A stretch of 47,449 bases of DNA from an uncultured Pseudomonadota bacterium (GCA_946480245.1 CAMLIZ010000010.1:1-47449), one strand, 5' to 3'. Shown: positions 1-10,885, counted from the first letter of the stretch. The notes: generated from the letters alone by a model not told the origin. A program made the numbers and translations.

Positions 1-1
1 C

Positions 2-1363
<1,362 letters not shown>

Positions 1364-1370
1364 TGCGCCG

Positions 1371-2078
1371 ATGCGCATCACGTTCCGCTGCGACCCTGCG
1401 CTGATCGAGTTGCTGCCGAGGCCGGTGCCGGCCAAGGCGGCACTCCCCGAGTGGCTGCGCCGCATGGCGCCGCGCATGCCCTCGGCCCTGCACGGGCGCA
1501 GCATCCGCACGCTCAAGCAGTGCCCGCCGTTCGTGGATGCGATGTCGCACGGCTTCATGATCCTGCTGCCCTGCGACATCGAGGTGCGCGACGGTCGCTT
1601 CCAGTGGGACTGGCCGCTGCCGCCGCTGGTGCTGGCCGACCACCCTCGCGCACCGCTGAGTTTTCACGTGCCCGAGCAGCTGGCCGGTTCGCCGCTGGCG
1701 CGCGACGGGCAGTCGGCGATCAAGTTCAACGGCTTCTGGACCATCGAGATCGAAGCCGGCTGGTCCCTGATGGCGGTGCACCCGATGAACCGCGAGGACC
1801 TGCCGTTCCGGCTGCTGGCCGGCATGGTGGACGCCGACCGCTTCACCGACATCGGCATCAACTTTCCCGCGCTGTGGGTGGACCCGGCATTCGACGGCGT
1901 GCTGCCGCGCGGCATGCCGGTGGCGCAGTGCTTCCCGGTGCCGCGGCAGGCGCTGCAGCTGCAGTGCGAGGCGATGGATGCCGAGCACCTGGCGCGCTAC
2001 GAGGCGCTGGGGCGCGAGGTGCTGGCGGCACCCGGCGTGTACCGCAAGCGCTTTCGCAGCAAGCGCGGCGCCGCTTAG
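1371..2078 (+). CDS. conserved hypothetical protein, DUF6065-like
   Basis: A 235-residue soluble protein with no signal peptide or membrane segment. Recognisable features are an N-terminal LPEWLRRMAPRMP segment, a TLKQCPPFVDAMSHGFMILLP stretch containing one cysteine, and a tryptophan-rich middle (FNGFWTIEIEAGWSLMAVHPMNR). It resembles small proteins I associate with DUF6065, whose function is unknown; this assignment is tentative. It starts 7 bp after the ABC binding-protein gene and may be co-transcribed with it. Its TAG stop overlaps the TAA stop of the convergent TPR gene (sequence TTAG), so the two transcription units meet with no spacer and no terminator hairpin. Confidence 0.7.
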   Translation: MRITFRCDPALIELLPRPVPAKAALPEWLRRMAPRMPSALHGRSIRTLKQCPPFVDAMSHGFMILLPCDIEVRDGRFQWDWPLPPLVLADHPRAPLSFHVPEQLAGSPLARDGQSAIKFNGFWTIEIEAGWSLMAVHPMNREDLPFRLLAGMVDADRFTDIGINFPALWVDPAFDGVLPRGMPVAQCFPVPRQALQLQCEAMDAEHLARYEALGREVLAAPGVYRKRFRSKRGAA

Positions 2079-2662
2079 CCGGCAGCCGCGGCAAGCGCCG
2101 CGCGCAACGCGTTCAGATCGAGCCACAGCGCGCCGCGCGGCTCCGAGCACAGCGCATTGGCGATGCGCCCGAACGTGGCCTCGCGCAAGCGATAGGCACG
2201 CCCGTAGCAGCGCATCGCGTCGTCGAGCCGGCCCTGTGCCTGCAGCCATATGCCCAGGTTGACGGCCGCCTCCACGTGTTCCGGACACAGCGCCAGGCTG
2301 TGCTCCAGCGCGTCGCGCTCCCCTTCCCGGTCGCCACGCGCGTGGGCGCGCAGCGACAGCGCGAACCACGCTTGCGCGCCCAGCTTCAGGGTCGGTGGAT
2401 GGTGCGGCCGCGCCCGCAGACTGCGCTGCGCGTGCTGCAAGGCGGCCTGCGGGTCGCCCGCGTCCAGCTCGAGCACCGCCATCAGCTGGTGCAACGCCGG
2501 ATGCCGGGCGCCGGCGGCGAGCATCTGCTCGCAGCGTGCACGCGCCTGCGGCTGCTGGCCGGCGTTGTACAGCGCGATGGCCTCGGCGAGTTGCTGTTCG
2601 AGCGGGCGCATGGTGTCGGGCAGCATACCTTCGGCCACGGCCGGCTCCCTGCTGCTGTTCAT
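2075..2662 (-). CDS. TPR-repeat protein
   Basis: A 195-residue protein built of tetratricopeptide-like helical hairpins: an A/L/Y pattern repeats roughly every 34 residues from about residue 20 (LAEAIALYNAGQQPQARA) to about 165 (AAVNLGIWLQAQGRLDDAMRCYGRAY). There is no signal peptide, so it is probably a cytoplasmic protein-protein interaction scaffold with an unknown partner. The start is fixed by an ATGA overlap with the stop of the upstream terC-like gene, which implies translational coupling. An in-frame ATG a few codons later (MLPDTMRP) is a possible alternative start. Confidence 0.78.
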   Translation of the reverse strand: MNSSREPAVAEGMLPDTMRPLEQQLAEAIALYNAGQQPQARARCEQMLAAGARHPALHQLMAVLELDAGDPQAALQHAQRSLRARPHHPPTLKLGAQAWFALSLRAHARGDREGERDALEHSLALCPEHVEAAVNLGIWLQAQGRLDDAMRCYGRAYRLREATFGRIANALCSEPRGALWLDLNALRAALAAAAG

Positions 2663-3630
2663 GGGGGGAAGCGCTGTGGCTTGCGGGCAGAGAACTTCAG
2701 GCTGAGGAGCACGGACACCAGGATCACAGTGCCGACGATGGCCAGCGACCACTGCACCGGCATGTGGAACCATGGCGCTGCCAGCATCTTGCCGCCGATG
2801 AACACCAGCACCAGCGCCAGGCCGTACTTGAGCAGGTGGAAGCGCTCTGCCATGTCGGCGAGCAGGAAGTACAGCGCGCGCAGCCCCATGATGGCGAAGA
2901 TGTTGGAGGTGAAGACGATGAACGGATCGGTGGTGACGGCGAAGATCGCCGGAATGCTGTCGACCGCGAACACCACGTCGCTGGCCTCGATCATCATCAG
3001 CACCAGGAACATCGGCGTGGCCCAGCGCACGCCGTCGATGCGTACGAGGAACTTCTCGCCGTGGAAGGACGGCGTGATGCGCAAGTGACCGCGCAGCCAG
3101 CGCAGCAGCGGGTTCTTCTCGAGGTCGGGCTGGTGGTCTGCGAAGACCAGCATCTTGATGCCCGTGACGACGAGGAACGCCCCGAACACGTACAGCACCC
3201 ACGCGAACTCGCGCACCAGCCACACGCCGGCCAGGATCATGCCCGCGCGCATGACGATCGCGCCCAGCACGCCATACAGCAGCACCCGCCGCTGCAGGTC
3301 CGGGGGCACGGCGAAGAAGCTGAAGATCATCACGAAGACGAACATGTTGTCGATCGACAGCGACTTCTCGATCAGGTAGCCGGTGATGAACTCCAGCGTC
3401 TTGCCGTTGGCCAGCTCGCGTCCGCCGTTGGCATCGGCGTACCACCACAGCAGCGCCGCGAAGAGGAACGCCATCGCGACCCAGGCCGCCACCCAGCTGC
3501 CGGCCTCCTTGACGCCGACGCGGTGTGCCTTGTTGCCACCGAGGACAAAGAGATCCAGCGCCAGCATCACGAGCACGAACGCGACGAAGCCCGCCCACAT
3601 CGGGCCGGTGGCAAATGCATCGACGGTCAT
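2659..3630 (-). CDS. TerC family integral membrane protein
   Basis: A 323-residue polytopic membrane protein with about nine hydrophobic segments. It carries the TerC-family acidic membrane motifs EKSLSIDNMFVFVMIFS (about residues 88-104) and IEASDVVFAVDSIPAIFAVT (about residues 205-224). Members of the family (TerC, Alx/MeeF-type) are linked to tellurite resistance, alkaline response and manganese efflux, so export of a divalent metal is the likely role; the substrate is inferred. It is the first gene of a two-gene unit with the TPR protein. Its start lies about 9 bp from the truncated nhaR on the other strand, so its promoter must lie within that remnant. Confidence 0.9.
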   Translation of the reverse strand: MTVDAFATGPMWAGFVAFVLVMLALDLFVLGGNKAHRVGVKEAGSWVAAWVAMAFLFAALLWWYADANGGRELANGKTLEFITGYLIEKSLSIDNMFVFVMIFSFFAVPPDLQRRVLLYGVLGAIVMRAGMILAGVWLVREFAWVLYVFGAFLVVTGIKMLVFADHQPDLEKNPLLRWLRGHLRITPSFHGEKFLVRIDGVRWATPMFLVLMMIEASDVVFAVDSIPAIFAVTTDPFIVFTSNIFAIMGLRALYFLLADMAERFHLLKYGLALVLVFIGGKMLAAPWFHMPVQWSLAIVGTVILVSVLLSLKFSARKPQRFPP

Positions 3631-3638
3631 GGAGGGCA

Positions 3639-4193
3639 GTGCTGTGGAAGCTGGACACGCTGCTCGGTGAACTGGCCCTGCATCGGCTCGACCTGGTGAT
3701 CTCCGATGCGCCGATTCCCTCGACGCTCAGCGTGCGCGCCTTCAACCATCGGCTGGGCAGCTGCGGCATCAGCTTCTTTGCGGCGCCGGCGCTGTTCGAA
3801 TCGTGCAGCAGGCGCTTCCCCGATTGCCTCGAGGGCGCGCCCCTGCTCATGCCCGCCGAGGAGTCCGCCGTGGGCCAACGCCTGCGCGACTGGTTGCAGG
3901 CGCGTCAGCTGCATCCGCGGGTGGTCGGCGAGTGCGATGACAGCGCTCTGGCCAAGGAGTTCGGGCGCCGAGGGATGGGCATCTTCGTCGGGCCGACCGT
4001 GCTCAAGCGCGACATCGAGAAGCAGTACGGCGCGCGCGCGCTCGGTTCGACGCTGGAGGTGGTGGAGGAGTTCTTCGCGATCTCGGTCGAGCGCCGCATC
4101 ACGCATCCGTGCGTGACGGCAATCACCGAGGCGGCGCGCAACGAACTGTTCGCCTCGGCTGGGCGGCGCACCACCCCGGGATCGAGGCATTGA
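3639..4193 (+). pseudogene. nhaR remnant (LysR-family regulator, N-terminus missing)
   Basis: The frame encodes about 184 residues matching only the effector-binding half of Nha[86 protein letters not shown]. The roughly 115 N-terminal residues, including the winged helix-turn-helix, are absent. Upstream sequence in this frame is antisense to the terC-like gene and is not NhaR-like. Only a GTG at 3639 could serve as a start. A LysR protein without its DNA-binding domain cannot act as an activator, so I call it a pseudogene. No nhaA antiporter gene is seen nearby. The break sits beside the terC start, suggesting the terC/TPR pair replaced the lost half. Confidence 0.8.
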
Positions 4194-4287
4194 GATTGCT
4201 CAAAGCCGCTCGGTCGCGTCGCGCGCATGCTGCGATGGACTCCTTGTCCAGAACACTCGTGCTGGCAGCAACAAGAGGATCACGTCG

Positions 4288-4908
4288 ATGGCTTCCCGTG
4301 GCGCCGAAACCGACGAGGGTCGGCCGATACCGACCCTTCCCAGGCTGATATTCGCGAGCCGTTGGCTGCAGTTGCCGCTCTACGTGGGACTGATCGTTGC
4401 CCAGGTCGTCTATGTCTACCACTTCTGGGTAGAGCTCGTTCATCTGGTCGAGGCGGTCCTCGGCAGCGATCGCGCGCTGCAGCTGTTGATCACCAGCATA
4501 GGCTACAAGGCCGATGTCGTTCCGGACCGCCTCAACGAGACCATCATCATGCTGGTCGTGCTGGCGTTGATCGACGTGGTGATGATCTCGAACCTCTTGA
4601 TCATGGTCATCGTGGGAGGCTATGAGACCTTCGTGTCACGGATGTACCTGGAGACGCATCCCGACCAGCCGGAATGGCTGTCCCACGTGAATGCAAGCGT
4701 GCTCAAAGTCAAATTGGCCACCGCCATCATCGGCATCAGCTCGATCCATCTGCTGAAGACGTTCATCAGCGCCGCGAACTACACGGAAAAGGTTCTGGTG
4801 GCGCAGACCGGCATCCACATCGCCTTCCTGCTGTCCGCGATGGCGATTGCGTCGACGGACCGGATCATGCTTCTCGGCGGGCCGCGCAATGCCCAGGCAC
4901 GCGAGTAG
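4288..4908 (+). CDS. UPF0114 (YqhA/TIGR00645) family membrane protein
   Basis: A 206-residue inner-membrane protein with about four hydrophobic segments (around residues 28-50, 88-112, 142-160 and 170-190). Segments such as [51 protein letters not shown] and [13 protein letters not shown] are typical of the UPF0114/YqhA family, whose role is not established. It is longer than the ~165-residue E. coli YqhA because of N- and C-terminal extensions. It stands alone, about 95 bp after the nhaR remnant and about 130 bp before the acyltransferase gene. A short inverted repeat (GACGCC-TG-GGCGTC, 4911-4924) directly follows its stop. Confidence 0.88.
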   Translation: MASRGAETDEGRPIPTLPRLIFASRWLQLPLYVGLIVAQVVYVYHFWVELVHLVEAVLGSDRALQLLITSIGYKADVVPDRLNETIIMLVVLALIDVVMISNLLIMVIVGGYETFVSRMYLETHPDQPEWLSHVNASVLKVKLATAIIGISSIHLLKTFISAANYTEKVLVAQTGIHIAFLLSAMAIASTDRIMLLGGPRNAQARE

Positions 4909-5038
4909 TTGACGCCTGGGCGTCACCGGTCAGCTTTCGCCGCTCGGCAACGCGGCCCCCCTGGCGCCTTTGCCGCAAGGCGCCCAGAATGATGCCGCCA
5001 GGCCCCGGCGAGGGCCGGCATCACGCTGGAGGGGCACC

Positions 5039-6163
5039 ATGGACGAGGGAACCCACCGCACCGCGGAGCGCATCGCTTGGCCGGACACGGCCAAGGGCAT
5101 CGGCATCGTGCTGATGTACTACGGCCACGTGCTGGCCTGCCTGCCGTCGATCGAGAGCGATCGGGCGCACGGTGCCAGCCTGGAGGAGATGCGCTTCATC
5201 TACGCCTTCCACATGCCGCTGTTCTTCATGCTGGCGGGCCTGTTCTTCCGCGCCCCGCGCGACCCGGCTGCGCGGCGCCGAGAGCTGGCCGTGCGGCGCC
5301 TGGCGCCGGTGCTCTTCTTCAGCCTGCTGCTGCTGCCGCTGTGGCTGGCCGGGCCCTTGCGCCATGGCCTGTCGCCCTGGCCCGAGCTGGCGCCGATGCT
5401 CGAGGGCTACCTGCGCGGGCATCCGGGCCTGGACTGGGTGACCTGGTTCCTGGTGTGCCTGTTCGTCTGCGAGTGCATGGCCATGGTCGTGCTGCCCAAG
5501 CTGCACAGCGCTGCCGCGCAGTGCGCCGGCGGGCTGGTCAGCATCTGGGTCGGCGTGCTGGCCTGCAACCACGCGCAGCAGGCGGCATCGCTGTTCGGCC
5601 TGCAGGTGAGCTCCTGGTTTGTCTACGAGGCGCTCGTGGCGCTCGGCTTCTACATGCTGGGTCATGCGCTGGCGCCGGCGTTCGCCCGGCTCGCGCGCGA
5701 CCGCGCTGCAGCGCTGGCGCTGGGCGCGCTCGGGTTGGTGCTGGCAGGCGTCAGCTACCGCTGGAACGGCATGGCGCACCAGCTGCCGGTGATGATGGCC
5801 GCCGGCCGGCACGGCGAGCCGCTGATGTTCACGCTCACCGCACTGGCCGGCAGCGTGGGCGTGGTAGGGCTGGCGATCGCGCTGTCGGCCGTGCCATTGC
5901 TGGCGCGGCTCGGGCGCCAGTCGCTGGTGCTGCTGGGATTGAGCGGGCTGTTCTTCCACTTCGTGAACGCGCGCGTCGAGGCCTTGCTGCCGCCTTCCGA
6001 ATCGGCGCTGCCGTTGACCGCGTACGCGCTCCTGCTGTCGGCGTTGTCGCTCGCGGTGGCGCTGCCCGTGGCGGAACGGCTGGTGCGCTGGATGCCGCGC
6101 TGGCTGGGGCAGCCGGGCCGCGCGGCGCCGGCCGACTCGCCACTGGCCGCGCACGCTCCATAG
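5039..6163 (+). CDS. acyltransferase family 3 (OafA/fucose O-acetylase-like) membrane protein
   Basis: A 374-residue polytopic protein with about ten hydrophobic segments. The N-terminal block IAWPDTAKGIGIVLMYYGHVLACLP carries the conserved histidine of acyltransferase family 3, and FIYAFHMPLFFMLAGLFFRAP follows. Such enzymes move acetyl or other acyl groups onto surface sugars or secondary metabolites from the cytoplasmic side of the inner membrane. The acceptor here is unknown because no glycosyltransferase or polysaccharide genes are nearby. An earlier ATG at 4970 exists, but I choose 5039: it has a good ribosome-binding site (GGAGGGG, 5 nt upstream) and the extra 23 residues are not family-like. 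It appears to be monocistronic. Confidence 0.85.
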   Translation: MDEGTHRTAERIAWPDTAKGIGIVLMYYGHVLACLPSIESDRAHGASLEEMRFIYAFHMPLFFMLAGLFFRAPRDPAARRRELAVRRLAPVLFFSLLLLPLWLAGPLRHGLSPWPELAPMLEGYLRGHPGLDWVTWFLVCLFVCECMAMVVLPKLHSAAAQCAGGLVSIWVGVLACNHAQQAASLFGLQVSSWFVYEALVALGFYMLGHALAPAFARLARDRAAALALGALGLVLAGVSYRWNGMAHQLPVMMAAGRHGEPLMFTLTALAGSVGVVGLAIALSAVPLLARLGRQSLVLLGLSGLFFHFVNARVEALLPPSESALPLTAYALLLSALSLAVALPVAERLVRWMPRWLGQPGRAAPADSPLAAHAP

Positions 6164-6230
6164 GGGATGGCGCCAGCGGCCCGCGGCCGTAACATTCGAT
6201 CCATTCGCCGCCGCACCGTTTCACCCCCCC

Positions 6231-7106
6231 ATGCTCGCCAGAAACCTGATCCTCGAGCGCTTCACCGCGCTCAGCCCCCAACTGCAGGCGGCAGCGCGTT
6301 TCGTGGTCGATCATCCGAACGAGGTGGTGATCGACTCCATGCGCGGGTTGGCCGGGCGCGCCGGTGTGCAGCCGGTGACGCTGGTGCGCCTGGCGCAGCA
6401 GCTGGGCTATACGGGCTGGCCGGAACTCAAGCGCGCCTTCGCACAGGATCTGGGGCTGGACGGCAACCGCTACGGCGAGCGCGCACGCTCGCTGGCGTCG
6501 CGGCGCGGCCGCACCGACCTGCTGGGCGAGCTGTTCGGAGCGCAGCGCGGCAACCTGGACGCCACCGAGGCGCAATGCAATGCGGCGATGCGGCCGGCCG
6601 CGCGCCTGCTGCAGCGTGCCGAGGTGATCCACGTGGCGGGCTTTCGCGCCAGCTTTCCCGTCGCCTACGCCCTCTTCTACGGCCTGCGCCTGCTGCGCGA
6701 TGACGTGCACCTGGTCGAGGGCCAGGCGGGCGGGCTGGAGATGCAGCTGCGCGGGCTGGCGCGGCGTCACGTGGTGGTGGTGGCGGGCTTCGCGCCGTAT
6801 TCGCGCGAGTCGGTGCTGGTGGTGGAGGCTGCGCGCGCGGCCGGCGCCAAGGTGCTGGCGCTGAGCGACAGCAGCGCCTCCCCGCTGGCGCTGGCAGCCG
6901 ACGTGTCGCTGGTGTTCGCGGCGCGCAGCCCGTCGTTCTTCCCGTCGATCGCAGCTGCCGTGGCGCTCACCGAGGCGCTGCTGGAGCTGCTGGTGGCCGA
7001 AGGCGGCCGCGCGGTGGCCGATCGCATCGCGCGCGCCGAGCAGCAGCTGATCGATGCCGGCGCGTATGTGGCGCCGTCGCTATCAGCCCGCCGCGCACGA
7101 CGCTAG
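6231..7106 (+). CDS. RpiR/MurR family transcriptional regulator (HTH + SIS)
   Basis: A 291-residue regulator. Residues 1-77 form the RpiR helix-turn-helix ([54 protein letters not shown]). Residues from about 120 to 250 form a SIS sugar-phosphate-binding domain ([55 protein letters not shown]). RpiR proteins usually repress or activate neighbouring catabolic operons in response to a phosphorylated ligand. This one lies directly upstream of, and parallel to, the TAXI-TRAP/aminotransferase operon and so is its likely controller. A perfect inverted repeat at 7121-7142 between the two is the likely binding site. Similar regulators occur beside TRAP and aminotransferase genes, which suggests an amino or keto acid ligand (inference). 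Confidence 0.88.
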   Translation: MLARNLILERFTALSPQLQAAARFVVDHPNEVVIDSMRGLAGRAGVQPVTLVRLAQQLGYTGWPELKRAFAQDLGLDGNRYGERARSLASRRGRTDLLGELFGAQRGNLDATEAQCNAAMRPAARLLQRAEVIHVAGFRASFPVAYALFYGLRLLRDDVHLVEGQAGGLEMQLRGLARRHVVVVAGFAPYSRESVLVVEAARAAGAKVLALSDSSASPLALAADVSLVFAARSPSFFPSIAAAVALTEALLELLVAEGGRAVADRIARAEQQLIDAGAYVAPSLSARRARR

Positions 7107-7120
7107 TCCGAGAATTCGTA

Positions 7121-7142
7121 GGATGGAACAAACGTTCCATCC
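7121..7142. promoter_or_regulatory. candidate RpiR operator (perfect 9-bp inverted repeat)
   Basis: GGATGGAAC-N4-GTTCCATCC is a perfect inverted repeat with 9-bp arms and a 4-bp spacer. It lies 15 bp after the rpiR stop and ends 4 bp before the -35 hexamer of the TAXI operon promoter. A further GTTCC half-site occurs between the -35 and -10 boxes (around 7163). The placement suits control of the transport operon by the adjacent RpiR protein; the assignment is inference. Confidence 0.6.
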
Positions 7143-7146
7143 CCGA

Positions 7147-7174
7147 TGGACATGTACATTCCGTTCCGTATACT
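7147..7174 (+). promoter_or_regulatory. sigma70-type promoter of the TAXI-TRAP operon
   Basis: A -35 box TGGACA (7147-7152) and a -10 box TATACT (7169-7174) are separated by 16 bp, each one mismatch from consensus. The sequence lies in a comparatively AT-rich patch 80-110 bp upstream of the TAXI receptor start and just downstream of the inverted repeat. No other near-consensus promoter was seen in this gap. Confidence 0.55.
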
Positions 7175-7255
7175 GGCCCGGGCTTTGCCCCCGGCAACCT
7201 CGGGACAACCCTGAGGCTTCCGCTCTCTCCACGATCACCCTCCCAAGGAGACACC

Positions 7256-8230
7256 ATGCGCATGAAGCTCACTCCCGCGGCCCTGCTGCTCGCGGCCGCG
7301 AGCCTGCTGGCCCACGCACCGGCCGCCCTGGCCCAGCAGAAGTTCGTCACCATCGGTACGGGTGGCGTCACGGGCGTGTACTACGCCGCCGGTGGTGCCA
7401 TCTGCCGCCTGATGAACAAGGACCGTGCCAAGACCGGCATCCGCTGCTCGGTGGAATCCACCGGCGGCTCGGTCTACAACATCAACAGCATCCGCTCCGG
7501 CGAGCTCGACTTCGGTGTTACCCAGTCCGACTGGATGTACCACGCCGTCAAGGGCGACAAGGTGTTCGAGAAGGACGGTCCGATGAAGGACCTGCGCGCG
7601 GTGTTCTCGATCCACCCCGAGCCGTTCACGGTGGTGGCGCGCAAGGAAGCCAACATTCAGAAGTTCGAGGATTTCAAGGGCAAGCGCTTCAACATCGGCA
7701 ACCCCGGCTCCGGCACGCGCGCCTCGCTCGAGGAGTTGCTCGAAGCGATGGGCATGAAGATCAGCGATTTCTCGCTGGCCTCCGAGCTCAAGGCCGACGA
7801 GCACGGCGCCGCGCTGTGCGACAACAAGATCGACGGCTTCTTCTATGGCGTGGGCCACCCGTCGGCCAACATCCAGGATCCCACCACCACCTGCGGCGCC
7901 AAGCTGGTGTCGCTCACCGGCCCGGCGGTGGACAAGCTGGTGAAGAACGCGCCGTACTACGCGTATGCCGAGATCCCCGGCGGCCTGTACGCCAACAACC
8001 CGCAGCCCACCAAGACCTACGGCGTGCTGGCCACGCTGGTCACCTCGAGCAAGGTGTCCGACGAGGTGGTGTACCAGCTGGTGAAGGCGGTGTTCGAGAA
8101 CTTCGACGACTTCAAGAAGCTGCACCCCGCGTTCGCCCACCTCGACCCGAAGCACATGGTCAAGGACGGCCTGTCCGCACCGCTGCATCCGGGCGCGATG
8201 AAGTACTACAAGGAAAAGGGCTGGCTGTAA
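7256..8230 (+). CDS. TAXI family TRAP transporter solute-binding protein
   Basis: A 324-residue periplasmic receptor with a signal peptide cleaved near ALA-QQ (residues 1-26). The mature part starts [27 protein letters not shown], the hallmark opening of TAXI (TRAP-associated extracytoplasmic immunogenic) proteins. [26 protein letters not shown] and [21 protein letters not shown] follow, and both are typical ligand-site segments. It binds a small organic anion, in this family often glutamate/glutamine or a dicarboxylate, and delivers it to the fused TRAP permease encoded 24 bp downstream. The start is supported by AAGGAG 6 nt upstream. The ligand cannot be read from sequence; the downstream aminotransferase points to an amino-acid-related compound. 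Confidence 0.93.
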   Translation: MRMKLTPAALLLAAASLLAHAPAALAQQKFVTIGTGGVTGVYYAAGGAICRLMNKDRAKTGIRCSVESTGGSVYNINSIRSGELDFGVTQSDWMYHAVKGDKVFEKDGPMKDLRAVFSIHPEPFTVVARKEANIQKFEDFKGKRFNIGNPGSGTRASLEELLEAMGMKISDFSLASELKADEHGAALCDNKIDGFFYGVGHPSANIQDPTTTCGAKLVSLTGPAVDKLVKNAPYYAYAEIPGGLYANNPQPTKTYGVLATLVTSSKVSDEVVYQLVKAVFENFDDFKKLHPAFAHLDPKHMVKDGLSAPLHPGAMKYYKEKGWL

Positions 8231-8254
8231 GCCGGGCCCGAGCGGGGAACGAGC

Positions 8255-10849
8255 GTGAACGCTGAAACGCAGGCGCCTGCCATCGACGCGGCCCAGCTGG
8301 TGGCCGAAACCGACCTCGGCGGGCGCGACCCGACGGGGCTCACCCGGCGCGTGCTGCTCGGCGGCGCGCTGGCGTGGTCTCTGTTCCAGCTCTGGATCGC
8401 GTCGCCACTGCCGTTCATGGTGGGCTTCGGTGTGCTCAACGACACCGTGTCGCGCTCGATCCACCTGGCGTTCGCGCTCTTCCTCGCGTTCATCGCCTAT
8501 CCGGCGTTCAAGCGCTCGCCGCGCAAGCACGTGCCGCTGCAGGACTGGGCGCTCGCGGTCGTGGCCGCGTTCTGCGGCGGCTACCTGGCCTGGTTCTATG
8601 CCGACCTGGCGCAGCGGCCGGGCAACCCGACGCCGCTCGACCTGGCCGCCGCCATCGTCGGGCTCGTGCTGCTGCTGGAGGCGGCACGCCGCGCGCTCGG
8701 CCTGCCGATGGTGGTGATGGCGATCCTGTTCATCGCCTACATCTTCGCCGGCCCCTACATGCCGGAGATGATCGCGCACAAGGGCGCGTCGCTGGGCAAG
8801 GGCATGTCGCACCTGTGGCTCAGCACGGAGGGCGTGTTCGGCGTGGCTCTGGGCGTGTCCAACAGCTTCATCTTCATGTTCGTGCTGTTCGGCGCGCTGC
8901 TGGAAACCGCGGGCGCCGGCAACTACTTCATCCAGTCGGCGATCAGCCTGCTCGGCCACCTGCGCGGCGGCCCGGCCAAGGCGGCGGTGGTTGCGTCGGC
9001 CACCACGGGCCTGATCTCCGGCTCGTCGATCGCCAACGTGGTCACCTGCGGCACCTTCACCATCCCGCTGATGAAGCGCGTGGGCTATGCGCCGGAGAAG
9101 GCCGGCGCGATCGAGGCCGCCGCCGGGGTGGACGGCCAGATCATGCCGCCGGTGATGGGCGCCGCGGCCTTCCTGATGGTCGAGTACGTCGGCATCCCGT
9201 ACAGCCAGGTGATGCGCCATGCCGTTCTGCCGGCGGTGATCTCCTACATCGCGCTGTTCTACATCGTGCACATCGAGGCCATGAAGGCCGGCATCCGCGG
9301 CATCCCGCGCGGCACGGTGCGGCCCTGGCAGCAGCGCATGCTGTCGCTGGCGCTCAACGTGTCGGGCTTCTTCGTGCTGGCCGCGCTGGTGTATTACGGC
9401 CTGGGCTGGATCAAGGGCGTGGCCGGCGGCGCTGCCACGCCGATCGTGAGCCTGCTGATGCTGGTCGCCTACGTCGGCCTGGTGCGCTTCTCGGCACGCT
9501 ACCCGGAGCTCACGCTCGACGACCCCAACAAGCCGATGGAGGTGCTGCCCGAATCGGGGCCCACGCTGAAGTCGGGCCTGCACTTCCTGCTGCCGGTGGC
9601 CGCGCTGATCTGGAACCTGATGGTCGAGGAGTTGTCGCCCGGGCTGTCGGCGTTCTGGGCCACCGTGTTCCTGATGTTCATCCTGGTCACGCAGCGGCCG
9701 CTGTTCGCGTTCTTCCGGGGCCAGATGCACGCCGGCACGATCCGGCGCGGGCTCGACGACCTGCTGCACGGGCTGATCACCGGCGCGCGCAACATGATCG
9801 GCATCGGCATCGCCACGGCGGCTGCCGGCATCATCGTGGGCACCGTCACGCTCACCGGCATCGGCCTCACGATGACCGAGCTGGTGGAGGTGATCTCCGG
9901 CGGCAACCTCATGGTGATGCTGCTGATGGTGGCGGTGGTCAGCCTGATCCTCGGCATGGGCCTGCCCACCACGGCCAACTACATCGTGGTGTCCACCCTG
10001 ATGGCGCCGGTGATCGTGGAGGTCGGTTCGCAGAACGGCCTGCTGGTGCCGCTGATCGCGGTGCACATGTTCGTCTTCTATTTCGGCCTGATGGCCGACG
10101 TGACGCCGCCGGTGGGCCTGGCCACCTACGCGGCCGCCGGCATCGCGCGCACCGACCCCATCAAGACCGGCGTCATCGGCTTCGGCTACAGCATGCGCAC
10201 GGCGGTGCTGCCGTTCATGTTCATCTTCAACACGCAGCTGCTGCTGATCGGCATCGACAGCATCTGGAGCCTGCTGCTCACGATCGGCAGCGCGGTGCTG
10301 GCCAACATGATGTTCGCCGCCGGCACGCAGGGCTGGTTCCTCACGCGCAACCGCTGGTACGAGTCGATCGCGCTGCTGCTGGTCACGTTCACGCTGTTCC
10401 GCCCCGGCTTCTGGTGGGACATGGTGTACCCGCCCTACCAGCGCGCGGCCGGTGCGCAGCTGATGCAGCTGGCCGCGCAGGCGCCCGCCGGCGCCAGCCA
10501 GCGCATCTGGATCGAGGGCGACACCATCGAGGGCAAGCATGTGAGCAAGGGGGTGCTGCTGCCGCTCGGCGAGCCCGGCCCGGCGCGCGAGCGGCTGGCC
10601 AAGGTGGGTCTGCACGTGCTGCCGCAGGGCGACGCACTGCAGGTGCTCACGGTGCAGTTCGGCAGCCGTGCCGACAAGCTCGGCATGGAGCAGGGCTTCC
10701 AGATCACTGCCGTCGAGACCGAGGCACCGCGCCCCGCGAAGGAATGGATGTTCATTCCGGCGCTGCTGCTGCTGGGCGTGATCGCGGCGCTGCAGCGCGC
10801 CCGCCGCGACCGCGGCGCTGCACCGCGGCCGATGCCCGCCACCGCCTGA
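8255..10849 (+). CDS. TRAP transporter permease, 4TM/12TM fusion
   Basis: An 864-residue inner-membrane protein in which the small DctQ-like 4-TM part (about residues 25-165) and the large DctM-like 12-TM part (about residues 170-690) are fused, as is usual for TAXI systems (TIGR02123 type). Family motifs are visible: SGSSIANVVTCGTFTIPLMKRVGY, AAGVDGQIMPPVMGAAAFLM, LGMGLPTTANYIVVSTLMAP and ADVTPPVGLATYAAAGIA. The last ~150 residues form the DUF3394-type C-terminal extension (MVYPPYQRAAG...GSRADKLGMEQGF). It drives uptake by ion symport with the TAXI receptor. The start is GTG, preceded by GCGGGGAACGA; no nearby ATG fits better. Confidence 0.92.
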   Translation: MNAETQAPAIDAAQLVAETDLGGRDPTGLTRRVLLGGALAWSLFQLWIASPLPFMVGFGVLNDTVSRSIHLAFALFLAFIAYPAFKRSPRKHVPLQDWALAVVAAFCGGYLAWFYADLAQRPGNPTPLDLAAAIVGLVLLLEAARRALGLPMVVMAILFIAYIFAGPYMPEMIAHKGASLGKGMSHLWLSTEGVFGVALGVSNSFIFMFVLFGALLETAGAGNYFIQSAISLLGHLRGGPAKAAVVASATTGLISGSSIANVVTCGTFTIPLMKRVGYAPEKAGAIEAAAGVDGQIMPPVMGAAAFLMVEYVGIPYSQVMRHAVLPAVISYIALFYIVHIEAMKAGIRGIPRGTVRPWQQRMLSLALNVSGFFVLAALVYYGLGWIKGVAGGAATPIVSLLMLVAYVGLVRFSARYPELTLDDPNKPMEVLPESGPTLKSGLHFLLPVAALIWNLMVEELSPGLSAFWATVFLMFILVTQRPLFAFFRGQMHAGTIRRGLDDLLHGLITGARNMIGIGIATAAAGIIVGTVTLTGIGLTMTELVEVISGGNLMVMLLMVAVVSLILGMGLPTTANYIVVSTLMAPVIVEVGSQNGLLVPLIAVHMFVFYFGLMADVTPPVGLATYAAAGIARTDPIKTGVIGFGYSMRTAVLPFMFIFNTQLLLIGIDSIWSLLLTIGSAVLANMMFAAGTQGWFLTRNRWYESIALLLVTFTLFRPGFWWDMVYPPYQRAAGAQLMQLAAQAPAGASQRIWIEGDTIEGKHVSKGVLLPLGEPGPARERLAKVGLHVLPQGDALQVLTVQFGSRADKLGMEQGFQITAVETEAPRPAKEWMFIPALLLLGVIAALQRARRDRGAAPRPMPATA

Positions 10850-10885
10850 ATCCCGGCGCCGCGAGCGCCTTTGCTGAAAGCCGTC

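Noticed and set aside
4911..4924. GACGCC-TG-GGCGTC hairpin after the UPF0114 gene as a terminator
   Set aside because: The 6-bp arms with a 2-base loop make a poor hairpin, and no T-run follows.
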